Part shown: one piece after another, positions 17,781 to 27,193 of the stretch
How positions within the stretch are numbered: position 1 is the stretch's first letter
How the letters are laid out: each line of letters opens with the position of its first letter
Assembly (NCBI GenBank): GCA_016718405.1
Contig: JADKDJ010000036.1
Coordinates: forward strand, 35,050-99,049
Origin: Candidatus Rhodoferax odensensis
GTDB taxonomy: Bacteria > Pseudomonadota > Gammaproteobacteria > Burkholderiales > Burkholderiaceae_C
DNA: 64,000 bases
Direction of reading: 5' to 3'
Notes under the pieces: generated by a model
What the model was told of the DNA's origin: nothing
Seen by the model: only the letters and a program-made list of their open reading frames with translations
The model's database searches: none
Made by a program: the position numbers and the translations under genes

Positions 17781-18166
17781 TTTAGGCCCAGTTTGGTCAG
17801 GATCAGGGTGACTTTGTCTTCCAGGGTCGCCTTGGTGAAGGGCTTCACGATGTAGCCAGCAGCACCTTGTTGGGCGGCCATGACGATGTCCTCCTTGCGC
17901 GCCTCGGCGGTAACCATCAACACCGGAAGGTGCTTGAGTTTGTCGTCTTTCTTTATCTCGGCCAACAACTGAAACCCGTTCATGTTGGGCATGTTGATGT
18001 CGCTCACCACGAAATCGAAGTTCGAGTTTCGCAACTTCTGCAACGCCACCACGCCGTCCTCGGCCTCGTCGGCCTCGGCGTAGCCGCATTCCTTGAGCAG
18101 GTTACGCACGATGCGCCGCATCGTGGAGAAATCGTCAACCACCAAAAACCTGAGCTCATTTGCCAT
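17777..18166 (-). CDS. cheY: Chemotaxis response regulator CheY
   Basis: This 129-residue single-domain receiver binds FliM when phosphorylated. It has D11/D12-type acidic residues, phospho-acceptor D56 (SDINMPNMNG), T86 and K108 (VKPF), all as in E. coli CheY. The ATG at 18166 has AAAGGG 6 bases upstream, which fixes the start; the longer frame is not supported. Overlap with cheZ is 4 bases. This copy is closer to enteric CheY than the second one at 52545. Confidence 0.94.
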   Translation of the reverse strand: MANELRFLVVDDFSTMRRIVRNLLKECGYAEADEAEDGVVALQKLRNSNFDFVVSDINMPNMNGFQLLAEIKKDDKLKHLPVLMVTAEARKEDIVMAAQQGAAGYIVKPFTKATLEDKVTLILTKLGLK

Positions 18167-18227
18167 GAGTGACCCTTTCGTTGGGCATTGCCGCACTAGC
18201 GCTTAGTATGTACCAATTCATGCTGAC

Positions 18228-19175
18228 TCAGGGCTTTCCTTGGGGAGTTGAGGGCAGCGGCCCCTTGGCGGGGTCGCCATTTTTCATGGCCGCTGGGCGT
18301 GATGCGCCCAGCAGGCGCTCCTCGGCTTCACGGGTCATGACAATGATACTGATTCTGCGGTTGGCGGGGCTCAACGGGGAATCCTGGTCAAACAGCGCGC
18401 TCGATGCCAAGCCCACGACACGCGCCAACTTGTCTTCGGGCATGCCCGCTGCCACCAGTTCGCGCCGCGAGGCGTTGGCGCGGTCGGCTGATAGCTCCCA
18501 GTTGCTGTAGCCGCGTTGACCACTGGAGTACGGCGCGGCGTCGGTGTGGCCATCCAGACTGATCCTGTTGTCGATGTCGCCCAGCGCCGTGCCCAGCTCG
18601 CGCAAGATGTCGCGCATGTAGGGCTTGACCACGGCGCTGCCGCTGTCAAACATCGGGCGGCGTTGGTCGTCGATGATCTGAATCTGCAGGCCGTCGGGCG
18701 TCGATTCGATGCGAATTTGCGAGCTGAACTCGGTCAGTTTGGCATTGTTCGAGATGGCTTCGCTGATCTTGGCGGCCAGCTTGGCCATGGTCTTGGCATC
18801 TTGCTTGGCGACTTCGGCGCGCATGGCCTCGACCGCCTTTGTCTTCTTTTTGATGGGGTCGTTACCTTCACCGCGTCTGGACTGCCCAGCCTGCTGCGTC
18901 AGGTCGGCGCCGCCGCCTGGCAGGATGCTGTTGCTGGCGCCAGCGCCGCTGCCACCTTGCATGGACACTTTGAGGGGCGAGTTGAAGTAGTCAGACAGGC
19001 CCTTCTTGTCGCCTTCCGAGGTGGAGCCCAGTAACCACATCAATAGAAAGAAGGCCATCATCGCCGTCACGAAGTCGGCGTAGGCAATCTTCCACGCGCC
19101 ACCGTGCGCAGCGTGGCCACCCTTCTTGACCTTCTTGATGATGATCGGCTGCAGCTTCTTGGCGTCAGTGGCCAT
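18228..19175 (-). CDS. motB: Flagellar stator protein MotB
   Basis: This 315-residue protein spans the inner membrane once (about 29-50) and anchors the stator to peptidoglycan. The proton-carrying aspartate is D34 in IAYADFVTAMMAFFLLMWLL. The periplasmic OmpA-like domain includes SLDGHTDAAPYSSG and ELSADRANASRRELVAAG. An Asp in the pore and no Na+-type PomB features suggest proton drive. It lies 17 bases after motA. The 61-base gap to cheY holds no recognisable gene. Confidence 0.95.
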   Translation of the reverse strand: MATDAKKLQPIIIKKVKKGGHAAHGGAWKIAYADFVTAMMAFFLLMWLLGSTSEGDKKGLSDYFNSPLKVSMQGGSGAGASNSILPGGGADLTQQAGQSRRGEGNDPIKKKTKAVEAMRAEVAKQDAKTMAKLAAKISEAISNNAKLTEFSSQIRIESTPDGLQIQIIDDQRRPMFDSGSAVVKPYMRDILRELGTALGDIDNRISLDGHTDAAPYSSGQRGYSNWELSADRANASRRELVAAGMPEDKLARVVGLASSALFDQDSPLSPANRRISIIVMTREAEERLLGASRPAAMKNGDPAKGPLPSTPQGKP

Positions 19176-19192
19176 GGCAGTTGCTTGCGTCG

Positions 19193-20053
19193 CTATTTCT
19201 TGCCGCGCACGTGCGACTCAAGTTCAACAAAGCTCGGACGCTCGGTGGAGAACAGCACTTTTCGACCGAACTCGATCGCGGTGGATGGGTTGTAACCCTG
19301 CATGCTCGCCAACAGCGTTGTCTTGATGCATTGCAGTTCCTTGGCGCTGTCTTCGGACTTCTGCTCCAGCAGTCCGCCCAGCGGCTCGACCACCGCATAA
19401 GCCAGCAAGATGCCCAAAAACGTGCCGACCAGGGCGGAGGCGATCATGCCGCCCAGCACCGCCGGGGGTTGACCCACTGAGCCCATGGTGTTCACCACAC
19501 CCAACACCGCCGCCACAATACCAAACGCCGGCAGGCCACCGGCCAACCTGGCAATGGCCGCCACCGGCGCGTGCGCCTCCTGGTGGTGGGTGTCAATCTC
19601 GCTGTCCATCAAGGATTCGATTTCGTGGGCGTTGAGGTTGCCCGAGACCATCATGCGCAGGTAGTCGGTCATGAACTCGACCACGTGGTGATCGTGGCCG
19701 ACTGCGGGGTACTTTTGAAACACTGCGGATTCATGCGGGGTTTCGACGTCCTTCTCGATCGCCATCAGCCCTTCTTTGCGCGCCTTTTGCAGGATGTCGT
19801 ACAGCAGGGCGAGCAGCTCCATATAGCGGGCCTTGGTGTACTTGGACCCCTTCATCGCCTGGGGGACCAGTGCGATGGTGGCCTTGAGCACCTTTGGCTG
19901 GTTATTGACAACAAACGCGCCCAGAGCGGCGCCAAGAATCGTGATCAGCTCGAACGGCAATGCTGTCAAGATCACGGAAATGTTGCCGCCGTGGAAAATG
20001 TACACCCCGAAGATGCACACCATCGAAACCACGTAACCAACAATAACGTTCAT
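19193..20053 (-). CDS. motA: Flagellar stator protein MotA
   Basis: This 286-residue inner-membrane protein with four helices forms the ion channel with MotB and transmits torque to FliG. The N-terminal MNVIVGYVVSMVCIFGVYI helix, the large cytoplasmic loop with charged residues, and the paired C-terminal helices (LPAFGIVAAVLGVVNTMG, LVGTFLGILLAYAVVEPL) match MotA. The 207-base gap up to flhC (20054-20260) shows no gene and no convincing sigma-28 site. The gene may therefore be read from the flhDC transcript or from an unrecognised promoter. Confidence 0.95.
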   Translation of the reverse strand: MNVIVGYVVSMVCIFGVYIFHGGNISVILTALPFELITILGAALGAFVVNNQPKVLKATIALVPQAMKGSKYTKARYMELLALLYDILQKARKEGLMAIEKDVETPHESAVFQKYPAVGHDHHVVEFMTDYLRMMVSGNLNAHEIESLMDSEIDTHHQEAHAPVAAIARLAGGLPAFGIVAAVLGVVNTMGSVGQPPAVLGGMIASALVGTFLGILLAYAVVEPLGGLLEQKSEDSAKELQCIKTTLLASMQGYNPSTAIEFGRKVLFSTERPSFVELESHVRGKK

Positions 20054-20260
20054 GTGTTGTGCTGTGCCGAAATGAGCAGCCTGGGCCTTGGCCGTTGTCA
20101 GCCACTATAGCTTGCGATCAGCCATTCTAGGCAACAAACGACCGATGAGGAAACAGAAAAGGACCGTGAACAGGCCCTTATTGGGAGTTTGCCGGATCGC
20201 CCTTAGCACCGCGGCGCGCTGGCCTCGGCCAATTGTCGAATGCCGGGAGAACTGCGGGTC

Positions 20261-20797
20261 TCAATGCAGCAGGATGCCGCCGGCGCTGGTGCTCTTGCCG
20301 GCGCGGGCCGGCGGCGTGCACAGGCCGCATTCGTAATGGCGGGCATTCTCGTAGGGCTCCGTCACAAAGTGGCCGCCACACTTGGAGCATTTGGTCATGG
20401 CCAGCATGCTGTTGTCCACGAACTTGACCAGACGCCACGCCCGAGTGATGGAGAGCAGCGGCTCCACCGCGCAGGCCACGATTTGTTCGGTGTAAAGCCG
20501 GTAGGCTTTCATGATTGCGTCGATATCTTCCAGCGCGCTGGTTTTGCTGAGGTACTCGTAGGTATTGAGAAACAAGGACGCGTGGATGTTGGGCTGCCAG
20601 GTCAGGAACCAGTCGGTGGAGAACGGCAACTGGCCTTTGGAGGGCGAGCGGCCAGCCACCTCTTTATACAAGCGCAGCAAGCGCTCGTAGGACAGGTCGG
20701 TCTCGCTCTCCAGCACCTGTAGGCGGGCGCCGAGGTTGATCAGTGCTACGGCACGGTCAACCTGACGGGAATCATTGAGTACGCTTTTGGTGGCCAT
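20261..20797 (-). CDS. flhC: Flagellar master regulator subunit FlhC
   Basis: This 178-residue subunit of the FlhD4C2 activator turns on class II flagellar operons. The C-terminal zinc site is intact: C137, C140, C157 and C160 in CSKCGGHF...YECGLC. The remainder matches FlhC throughout (LPFSTDWFLTWQPNIHASLF). It normally follows flhD closely. Here about 200 bases separate them, most of it a suspect G-homopolymer block (20830-20983). Confidence 0.95.
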   Translation of the reverse strand: MATKSVLNDSRQVDRAVALINLGARLQVLESETDLSYERLLRLYKEVAGRSPSKGQLPFSTDWFLTWQPNIHASLFLNTYEYLSKTSALEDIDAIMKAYRLYTEQIVACAVEPLLSITRAWRLVKFVDNSMLAMTKCSKCGGHFVTEPYENARHYECGLCTPPARAGKSTSAGGILLH

Positions 20798-20829
20798 GGT
20801 GTTCTTTCTACGGAGACCTCCACGGGGAA

Positions 20830-20983
20830 TGGGGGGGGGGGCCCGCCGGGGGGGGCGCGGCCCGGCCCCCCGGGGCGGCGCGGACGCCCGGGGGGGGGCG
20901 GGCCCCGCCCGCGGGGGGGGGGGGGGGGGGGCGAGGGGGGGGGGGGGGGAACCAGAGGGGGGGGGGGCCGGGGGGGGGGGGAT
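20830..20983. other. G-homopolymer block between flhD and flhC, probably artefact
   Basis: About 154 bases made almost only of G and C, with many G runs up to about 19 long on the + strand. It looks unlike any flanking sequence and encodes nothing credible. The abrupt edges (after the flhC start at 20797, before the flhD stop at 20998) suggest low-quality base calls carried into the assembly. Real spacing between flhD and flhC is usually much shorter than 200 bases. Confidence 0.75.
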
Positions 20984-20997
20984 TGGGGCCAGGGTTC

Positions 20998-21324
20998 TCA
21001 GACTGCTTCAGAGAAGCGCCCCGCCATCAGAATGCTGGCGTGGAGTTTTGCGGTAGCGTCGTTGTCCACCTTGCTGGGGGTGTGGTTGGTCAGCAGATTC
21101 CAGACCACGTCATCGTCCACCCGGAAGCGGCACAGCAGCATGTTGCCCGAGGCGATCTTCAGGATCTGCGCCGGCGACAGGCTGGCGATGATGTCGGCCG
21201 ATTCTTCGGAGACGCCCAGGCGAAACTGCGCTTCGGCCTTGTCGGCTCGAATCAGATTCTGTGCCAGCATCAAGTAGGTGACGTTGGCGTCGCGGATTTC
21301 TTTTTGCATCTGGTCACTGTTCAT
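20998..21324 (-). CDS. flhD: Flagellar master regulator subunit FlhD
   Basis: This 108-residue dimeric subunit of FlhD4C2 binds FlhC and contacts DNA. The core YLMLAQNLIRADKAEAQFRLGVSEE and the SLSPAQILKIA helix match FlhD. The ATG at 21324 is chosen because AGGAG lies 6 bases upstream. It is the first gene of the minus-strand flagellar block, divergent from the OGT-like gene across 296 bases. No clear class I promoter or operator could be assigned in that spacer for the minus strand. Confidence 0.94.
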   Translation of the reverse strand: MNSDQMQKEIRDANVTYLMLAQNLIRADKAEAQFRLGVSEESADIIASLSPAQILKIASGNMLLCRFRVDDDVVWNLLTNHTPSKVDNDATAKLHASILMAGRFSEAV

Positions 21325-21563
21325 GGTGCACTCCTGGTATCGATGAAGGCGGCCCTTGGGTCGCGATGGAGTTGATTCTGAACGTGTGGTCAAAAACTTG
21401 AATCAGTCTTTTGCTGCGGGGGTTGTCGGGTTTGGGGCGACAGTCTGTAAGGCAAAGTCCTACTCAAGTCGCACCGTTCCGTTGTGTTGGATTGAAGCCA
21501 TTGGGCTGGACCGACGTAAGTGGTTCGCCCGCGATTGAGCTATGAAGCGGTGCCAATTTCAGC

Positions 21564-21592
21564 TTTACGCATTGGGTCTTCGCTCTTATCCT
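21564..21592 (+). promoter_or_regulatory. Possible sigma-70 promoter of the glycosylation island
   Basis: TTTACG (21564-21569), a 17-base spacer, TATCCT (21587-21592): 4 of 6 at each hexamer with ideal spacing, about 29 bases before the ATG of the OGT-like gene. No sigma-28 motif is seen in this spacer. The remaining divergent region 21325-21563 shows no gene. Confidence 0.35.
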
Positions 21593-21620
21593 GATCGCGA
21601 TTGAGCTGGAGCGTGTAACT

Positions 21621-24600
21621 ATGGGTGAAATGCTGGTGTTGCCGACAGACGGGGCACTCCGTTCTGAGGAGCCGGACTTAGACATGGCGGGCGTCGTGCG
21701 TCGCAGCATGCAAATGGCGCTCGATCGTCATTGTGTCGGCCGTTGGCAGGAGGCTGCATGTCTGTATCAAGCGGTGTTGGCGATGCAACCGGGTCACCCG
21801 GATGCCAATCACAACCTGGGTACGCTGGCGATGCAGGCCGGGAATGCGGCGCAGGCAGTCTGCCATTTCCGGGCAGCACTGGCGGCGCAAGACCGAAATT
21901 GGCAGTATTGGATTAGCCTCGTTGATGCCTTGATCCAGGATCTGCAGCATGCGGCTGCTGCCCATACGTTGGAGTTGGCTCGGCGCGCTGGCTTGGCGCA
22001 AGCGGCCGTGCAGGAGTTGGTCGATCGCCTGGTTCAGCAAGGTGACGTTGTGGCGGTCAGACTAAACGCGCCAGACCCCGCGACGACGTCATCGGGCACG
22101 CCGCCAAGCGATGGAGCCCAGGGGCCCAGCGCTGCCGAAGTTGTGGGTCTTGCAACTCTGCTCAATCAAGGCCAGTTCGAGGAATTGGCATCCCTGTCGC
22201 TGACCCTGACTGATCGGTACCCCGGCAATGTACTGGGATGGACGATGATGGCAATTGCCTTGCGCAATCAAGGTCAGATCGTTGCAGCCATTGAGCCAAT
22301 GCGCATGGTTGCGGAGATCACGCCGGGAGACGTTGACAACTTGAACAAGTTGGGCTTGGCACTGTCCGACGCGGGTGAACTGATCGAAAGCGAGGTGTAC
22401 TTCCGACGAGCCATCGCAGTCAATCCGTCGCTGACATGGGGACACTCAAATCTGGGCATGGTGCTGCAGCGGCAGGGTCGGCTGGCTCAGGCCGAGGATT
22501 GTTTTCGCAGATGTTTGGCGATCGACGAGTCCTTTCATGTCGCGCACCTTAACCTAAGCGTGGTGTTGGATGACATGGGTCAGCCCGAGCAGGCGCTGGC
22601 CTGTGTTCGGCGGGCTCTGCAGATCCGGCCGGATTTCGCGCAGGCCCACAATAGTCTGGGCTACTTGTTGAAGGATTTGGGGAGAATCGACGAGGCCGAA
22701 GCCAGCATCAGACGGTCCCTCGAGCTCGATCCCTACGACGCGGCGGCGCACAGCAACTTGCTGTTTGTGCTGAACTACCATCCCGACAAGACCGCGGCTG
22801 AGATTTTTCAGGCCTACCGGGAATTTGACGCGCGCCTCGGGCTTCCGCATCGAGCTGGTTGGCGTCCGCACGGCAATGTGGGGGCGGCGGGGCGCAGGTT
22901 GCGCATCGGCTACGTTTGCGCGGCCTTCGGTCGCCACTCAAGCAGGTATTTTCTGGAGCCCTTGCTGGCCCATCACGATCATCAACGATTTGAAGTGTTT
23001 GCCTACTCCGAACTTCTGTCCGCCGAGGATGATGTGACGGTGCGTTACCGTGGCTACGCCGATCACTGGGTATCCACGGTCGGCGTCGGGGACGACGAAC
23101 TGGCTGCAAGAATCAGGTCTGACGGCATTGATGTCCTGATTGACATCGCTGGCCAGACACGCGGCAACCGTTTGGGTGTGTTTGCCCGAAAGCCTGCCCC
23201 CGTGTCGCTGCATTGGCTTGACTTTGGTTACACGACGGGCTTGACCGCGATTGACTATTACCTCACCGACGAGCTCACCGCGCCGGTCGGCAGCGAGTCG
23301 CTCTTTTCAGAAAAGCCCTGGCGTTTGCCTGTGCCCGCGCTCGTCTATAGGCCGCCAGAAGGCATGGGCGAGGTCACGCCGCTGCCGGTGTTGAAAAACG
23401 GCCATGTCACCTTTGGATCGTTGACCCGTTCGATTCGAATCAACCATCGTACCCTTCAAGCGTGGACCGAGATTCTCAAACGGGTGACGGGCTCGCGGCT
23501 CATCATCGACAGTGCCAATTTCAGGGACCCGGCGGCTCAGGAGGCATTGGCGCAGCGGTTTGCTGCGCTGGGTATCGAGCGATCCCGGTTGGAGATCGGC
23601 TTTCATACGCCGCCGTGGGAGGTGTTGGGGCGGATTGATGTGGGGCTTGACTGTTTCCCCCACAACTCTGGAACTACCTTGTTTGAAATGTTGTACATGG
23701 GGGTGCCCTTCGCCTCGGTTGCAGGGCGCCCCAGCGTGGGGCGGCTGGGTGGCGCAATTCTCAGTGGGGTCGGACATCCTGAACTCGTTGCAAAATCCGA
23801 AGAAGAGTATGTTGGGCTCGCGGTTGCATTGGCCTGCGATCAGCGCCGGCTGGAAGCACTGCGGCGGGGTCTTCGAGGTCAGTTGGAGTCGAGTCCTCTG
23901 ATGGATGAAGTGAGATTTTCGAAGCACGTGGAAACTGCTTACGAGACAATGTTCAAGAATTGGTTTCTTACGCACGGGCAGGTTGCGATGGGTGTCGCAC
24001 CGGAGGTGTCGTGTGGCCAAAGCGAACCGCCTTTGACGACGCCCGACACGGAGCTTGAGAGTGTCCTGCGTCAGAGCATGGATCTGGCGTTGCAGCAGCA
24101 TCGAAGCGGGAAACTCGACGTAGCAGAGGAAATGTACCGCGCTATTCTGGAGGTGGCGCCGACGCACGCGGACGCCAATCACAACCTGGCGGTGATTGCC
24201 CTTGAAACCGGACACGCGGGCGGCAGTCTGCTGTTCTTCCAGCAGGCGCTCGGCGTCGAACCGGAAAACTGGCAGTATTGGCTGAGCTATTTCGACGCCT
24301 TGCTGCAGGCCGGGGAGTGTTTCCAGGCGATTCAGATGCTGGAGCAGCGGCGCCGCCGTGGACTGGGCGCGGAGGTGCTGGCCGAGCTGGTGCTGCGTGC
24401 GGTTGACGCGGTCCACGCGTCCATTGGCGAACCGACTGTAACCCCGCTAGTGAAAGGCGCGATCGTCGCGTCGCGCAAGCATCGTCAGCAGAAGGCGTCC
24501 TCGGCGACTGGTGCACCCGGCGGCCAGATTGACCGCATCGAAGGCCTGTTCAAGCGGGATCAGTTGGAGCAAGTTGTGGAGTTGGCGCGCGCCATGACGC

Positions 24601-26426
24601 TGCGCTATCCCCAGGACCCATTTGGGTGGAAGGCCTTGGGGGCGGCGCTGGTCAACCGAGGCAAGATCAAGGATTCCCTTGGTCCTTTGATGAAGGCGCT
24701 CGCTATCGCGCCGCGCGACGTGGGAGCGCGCAGCAATCTGGGATTTGCGTTGCTCAGTAGTCGCCGCCCGGTCGAGGGCGAGGTCCAGTTGCGCGTTGCC
24801 CTTCGTTTGCAGCCCACCTTTGCGTCGGCGCTGATCAATCTCGGCGCCAACCTCCTGGCACAACATCGATACGATGAAGCGGGTGAGTTCTTTCGCTGTG
24901 GGCTGGAGGCGGAGCCAACTTACGGCCCGGCCTACAACCACATGGGGCAGGTGCTGGACGAACAAGGACGTTTGATCGAGTCGGTGGCTCATTACAAGAA
25001 AGCCCTGGAGATTCTCACGCCAACTGCCGCACAGAATCGGTTGATGCTCATTCATTTGGCTCAAGCGCACCAGAGCTTGTGTATGAACTACGGCAAGCTC
25101 GCCGACTACACCGACGTGGTAGCCCATGCTGACGCTGCCATGAAGGTCTTGCCGGATGATGCCGAGTTGTGGGAACGCCGCCTCTACGCCTTGTCCTACC
25201 ATCCGGACCTAAGCGTCGACCAGATATTTGCGGAGTTTGTGCGCTGGGGAGACCGGTTTGCGGCACCAGTGACGGACTTTTCCAACCACGACCGCACCCC
25301 GGGGCGTAGGTTGCGGGTTGGCTATGTATCGCCGGATTTTCGGCGACACACGTCGCGGTTTTACTTTTGGCCGTTGTTCTCCAATCATGACCACGCCAAA
25401 GTTGAACTGTTTGCCTACTCGAACGTAAAGTTTGAAGACGAGCATACCGATAGATTCAAGACTGTCTTTGACCACTGGCGTGACATTCGAGACATGTCCG
25501 ACGCTGAGGCGGCCGCGTGCGTGCAGGCTGATGGCATCGACATCCTTGTCGACGGTTGCAATCACATGCGCGACGAGCGTCTGGGTGTGTTTGCTCTGAA
25601 ACCGGCGCCGCTTCAGGTGACGTGGTTGGGGGCCGCATGGACGACCGGACTCAAGGCGGTGGATTATGTTTTGTTTGACCCCCACATCGCACCGCCGCAG
25701 ACCATCGCGCGGGAGAGCATAGTTCGCTTGCCGCACTGCTTCGTACCCTACGAATTTATGACGCAGACCGAGGACGCCAAGCCTCCGCCGTGCCTGAAGA
25801 ATGGCTATACCACATTCGGCTACTCGGGGCGCAGCGAGCGGCTCAACCATCGAACCTTTCGGGTTTGGGGTGAGATACTTGCGCGGTTGCCGACTGCCAG
25901 ATTAGTGCTGGATTTCAGGAATTTTTCGGATCCGCTCAATCAGATTCACTTTCGGACATTGATGCAGCAAAATGGGCTGGATACGACCCGGGTTGTTATG
26001 CGCAACAGCAGTAGTATTTTCGAAGGGCTGCACGACTTTGATATCTTGCTCGACTGCTTTCCACATAGCGGCGGTACCATGCTGCTTGATGCCTTATGGA
26101 TGGGCGTGCCGGCACTGACGCTGGCCGGGCGCCCGCCCTTGGGGCGAATAGGAACTACTTTCATGATGAATCTTGATCTGCCTGAGTGGGTGGCGTACAG
26201 CGAGGCCGAGTACATCGATAAGGCCTGCGTATTCGCACAGGATCAGGACGGCCTGGCTGAGTTGCGGGCGGATCTGCGTGGTCGCATGCAGAACTCGCCG
26301 CTGATGGATGGCAAGGGCTTTGCTCGGGGTGTCGAATGGGCCTATGAGACCATGTGGGCTCGTTTCTGCTGCGGTGAGGCGCCGTCCCCATTGGTGGTGT
26401 CGTCACAGCCGCGAGGTGCGCAGTGA
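21621..26426 (+). CDS. Tandem TPR-GT41 (O-GlcNAc-transferase-like) glycosyltransferase
   Basis: This 1601-residue protein contains two complete TPR plus GT41 modules in series. TPRs occupy about 30-400. The first GT41 catalytic region runs about 425-785 (RRLRIGYVCAAFGRHSSRYF ... LDCFPHNSGTTLFEML). A second TPR set runs about 820-1200 and a second GT41 region about 1228-1585 (RRLRVGYVSPDFRRHTSRF ... LDCFPHSGGTMLLDALWMG). The family transfers a sugar from a nucleotide donor to Ser/Thr of proteins. Each copy keeps the His of the HxxxR loop, but the Lys that binds the donor diphosphate in human OGT appears as Arg in both (SIRINHRTL, SERLNHRTF). It heads a coupled operon with CDP-sugar genes and lies near the flagellins, so a flagellin glycosyltransferase role is likely. 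No signal peptide is visible. Confidence 0.85.
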   Translation: MGEMLVLPTDGALRSEEPDLDMAGVVRRSMQMALDRHCVGRWQEAACLYQAVLAMQPGHPDANHNLGTLAMQAGNAAQAVCHFRAALAAQDRNWQYWISLVDALIQDLQHAAAAHTLELARRAGLAQAAVQELVDRLVQQGDVVAVRLNAPDPATTSSGTPPSDGAQGPSAAEVVGLATLLNQGQFEELASLSLTLTDRYPGNVLGWTMMAIALRNQGQIVAAIEPMRMVAEITPGDVDNLNKLGLALSDAGELIESEVYFRRAIAVNPSLTWGHSNLGMVLQRQGRLAQAEDCFRRCLAIDESFHVAHLNLSVVLDDMGQPEQALACVRRALQIRPDFAQAHNSLGYLLKDLGRIDEAEASIRRSLELDPYDAAAHSNLLFVLNYHPDKTAAEIFQAYREFDARLGLPHRAGWRPHGNVGAAGRRLRIGYVCAAFGRHSSRYFLEPLLAHHDHQRFEVFAYSELLSAEDDVTVRYRGYADHWVSTVGVGDDELAARIRSDGIDVLIDIAGQTRGNRLGVFARKPAPVSLHWLDFGYTTGLTAIDYYLTDELTAPVGSESLFSEKPWRLPVPALVYRPPEGMGEVTPLPVLKNGHVTFGSLTRSIRINHRTLQAWTEILKRVTGSRLIIDSANFRDPAAQEALAQRFAALGIERSRLEIGFHTPPWEVLGRIDVGLDCFPHNSGTTLFEMLYMGVPFASVAGRPSVGRLGGAILSGVGHPELVAKSEEEYVGLAVALACDQRRLEALRRGLRGQLESSPLMDEVRFSKHVETAYETMFKNWFLTHGQVAMGVAPEVSCGQSEPPLTTPDTELESVLRQSMDLALQQHRSGKLDVAEEMYRAILEVAPTHADANHNLAVIALETGHAGGSLLFFQQALGVEPENWQYWLSYFDALLQAGECFQAIQMLEQRRRRGLGAEVLAELVLRAVDAVHASIGEPTVTPLVKGAIVASRKHRQQKASSATGAPGGQIDRIEGLFKRDQLEQVVELARAMTLRYPQDPFGWKALGAALVNRGKIKDSLGPLMKALAIAPRDVGARSNLGFALLSSRRPVEGEVQLRVALRLQPTFASALINLGANLLAQHRYDEAGEFFRCGLEAEPTYGPAYNHMGQVLDEQGRLIESVAHYKKALEILTPTAAQNRLMLIHLAQAHQSLCMNYGKLADYTDVVAHADAAMKVLPDDAELWERRLYALSYHPDLSVDQIFAEFVRWGDRFAAPVTDFSNHDRTPGRRLRVGYVSPDFRRHTSRFYFWPLFSNHDHAKVELFAYSNVKFEDEHTDRFKTVFDHWRDIRDMSDAEAAACVQADGIDILVDGCNHMRDERLGVFALKPAPLQVTWLGAAWTTGLKAVDYVLFDPHIAPPQTIARESIVRLPHCFVPYEFMTQTEDAKPPPCLKNGYTTFGYSGRSERLNHRTFRVWGEILARLPTARLVLDFRNFSDPLNQIHFRTLMQQNGLDTTRVVMRNSSSIFEGLHDFDILLDCFPHSGGTMLLDALWMGVPALTLAGRPPLGRIGTTFMMNLDLPEWVAYSEAEYIDKACVFAQDQDGLAELRADLRGRMQNSPLMDGKGFARGVEWAYETMWARFCCGEAPSPLVVSSQPRGAQ

Positions 26427-27193
26427 AGGCGGTCATCCTGGCCGGCGGCTTGGGAACCCGCATATCCGAGGAGACCCACCTCAAGCCCAAGCCCATGATC
26501 GACATCGGCGGCAAGCCGATTCTGTGGCATATCCTGAAAATTTATTCGGCCCATGGCATCAACGACTTCGTGATTTGTTGCGGCTACAAGGGCTACATCA
26601 TCAAGGAGTATTTCGCCAACTACTTCCTGCACATGTCCGATGTGACTTTTGATATGGCCAACAACCACATGGAAGTTCACCACAAACACGCTGAGCCCTG
26701 GCGTGTGACGCTGGTGGACACCGGCGAGGACACCATGACCGGCGGCCGACTCAAACGCGTGGCGGATTACCTGAAGAACGAGGAAGCCTTTTGCTTCACC
26801 TACGGCGACGGCGTGGCCAATGTGGACATCGCGGCGTCCATCGCCTTTCACAAGGCACATGGCAAGCTGGCCACCGTCACGGCCGTGTTGCCGCCTGGTC
26901 GTTTTGGTTCGCTGGCGCGCGACGGCGACACGGTGCGCGGCTTCATCGAGAAGCCGCGTGGTGATGGTGGCTGGATCAACGGAGGCTTCTTCGTGCTCTC
27001 GCCCAAGGTGATCGACACCATCGCCGGTGACAGCACCAGTTGGGAGCTCGAACCCATGGCCCGGCTGGCGGCGGACGACCAATTGCGGGCGTTTGAGCAC
27101 ACTGGTTTTTGGCAACCCATGGACACGCTGCGCGAGATGAACTTGCTCGAAGAACTGTGGCGCTCGGGCCGGGCACCGTGGCAGATGTGGTGA
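26423..27193 (+). CDS. rfbF: Glucose-1-phosphate cytidylyltransferase
   Basis: This 256-residue nucleotidyltransferase makes CDP-glucose from CTP and glucose-1-phosphate. The signature MKAVILAGGLGTRISEET and KPKPMIDIGGKPILWHI are typical of RfbF. The acidic FCFTYGDGVANVD provides the metal-binding Asp, and the C-terminus WQPMDTLREMNLLEELW fits the family. The start is a GTG overlapping the OGT-like stop by 4 bases (GTGA). The stop shares one base with the rfbG start (TGATG). It commits glucose to the CDP-deoxysugar pathway. Confidence 0.94.
   Translation: MKAVILAGGLGTRISEETHLKPKPMIDIGGKPILWHILKIYSAHGINDFVICCGYKGYIIKEYFANYFLHMSDVTFDMANNHMEVHHKHAEPWRVTLVDTGEDTMTGGRLKRVADYLKNEEAFCFTYGDGVANVDIAASIAFHKAHGKLATVTAVLPPGRFGSLARDGDTVRGFIEKPRGDGGWINGGFFVLSPKVIDTIAGDSTSWELEPMARLAADDQLRAFEHTGFWQPMDTLREMNLLEELWRSGRAPWQMW

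Noticed and set aside
20830..20983. Possible G-quadruplex regulator of flhDC
   Set aside because: G runs of this length and the abrupt edges look like failed base calls; listed as a suspected artefact instead.
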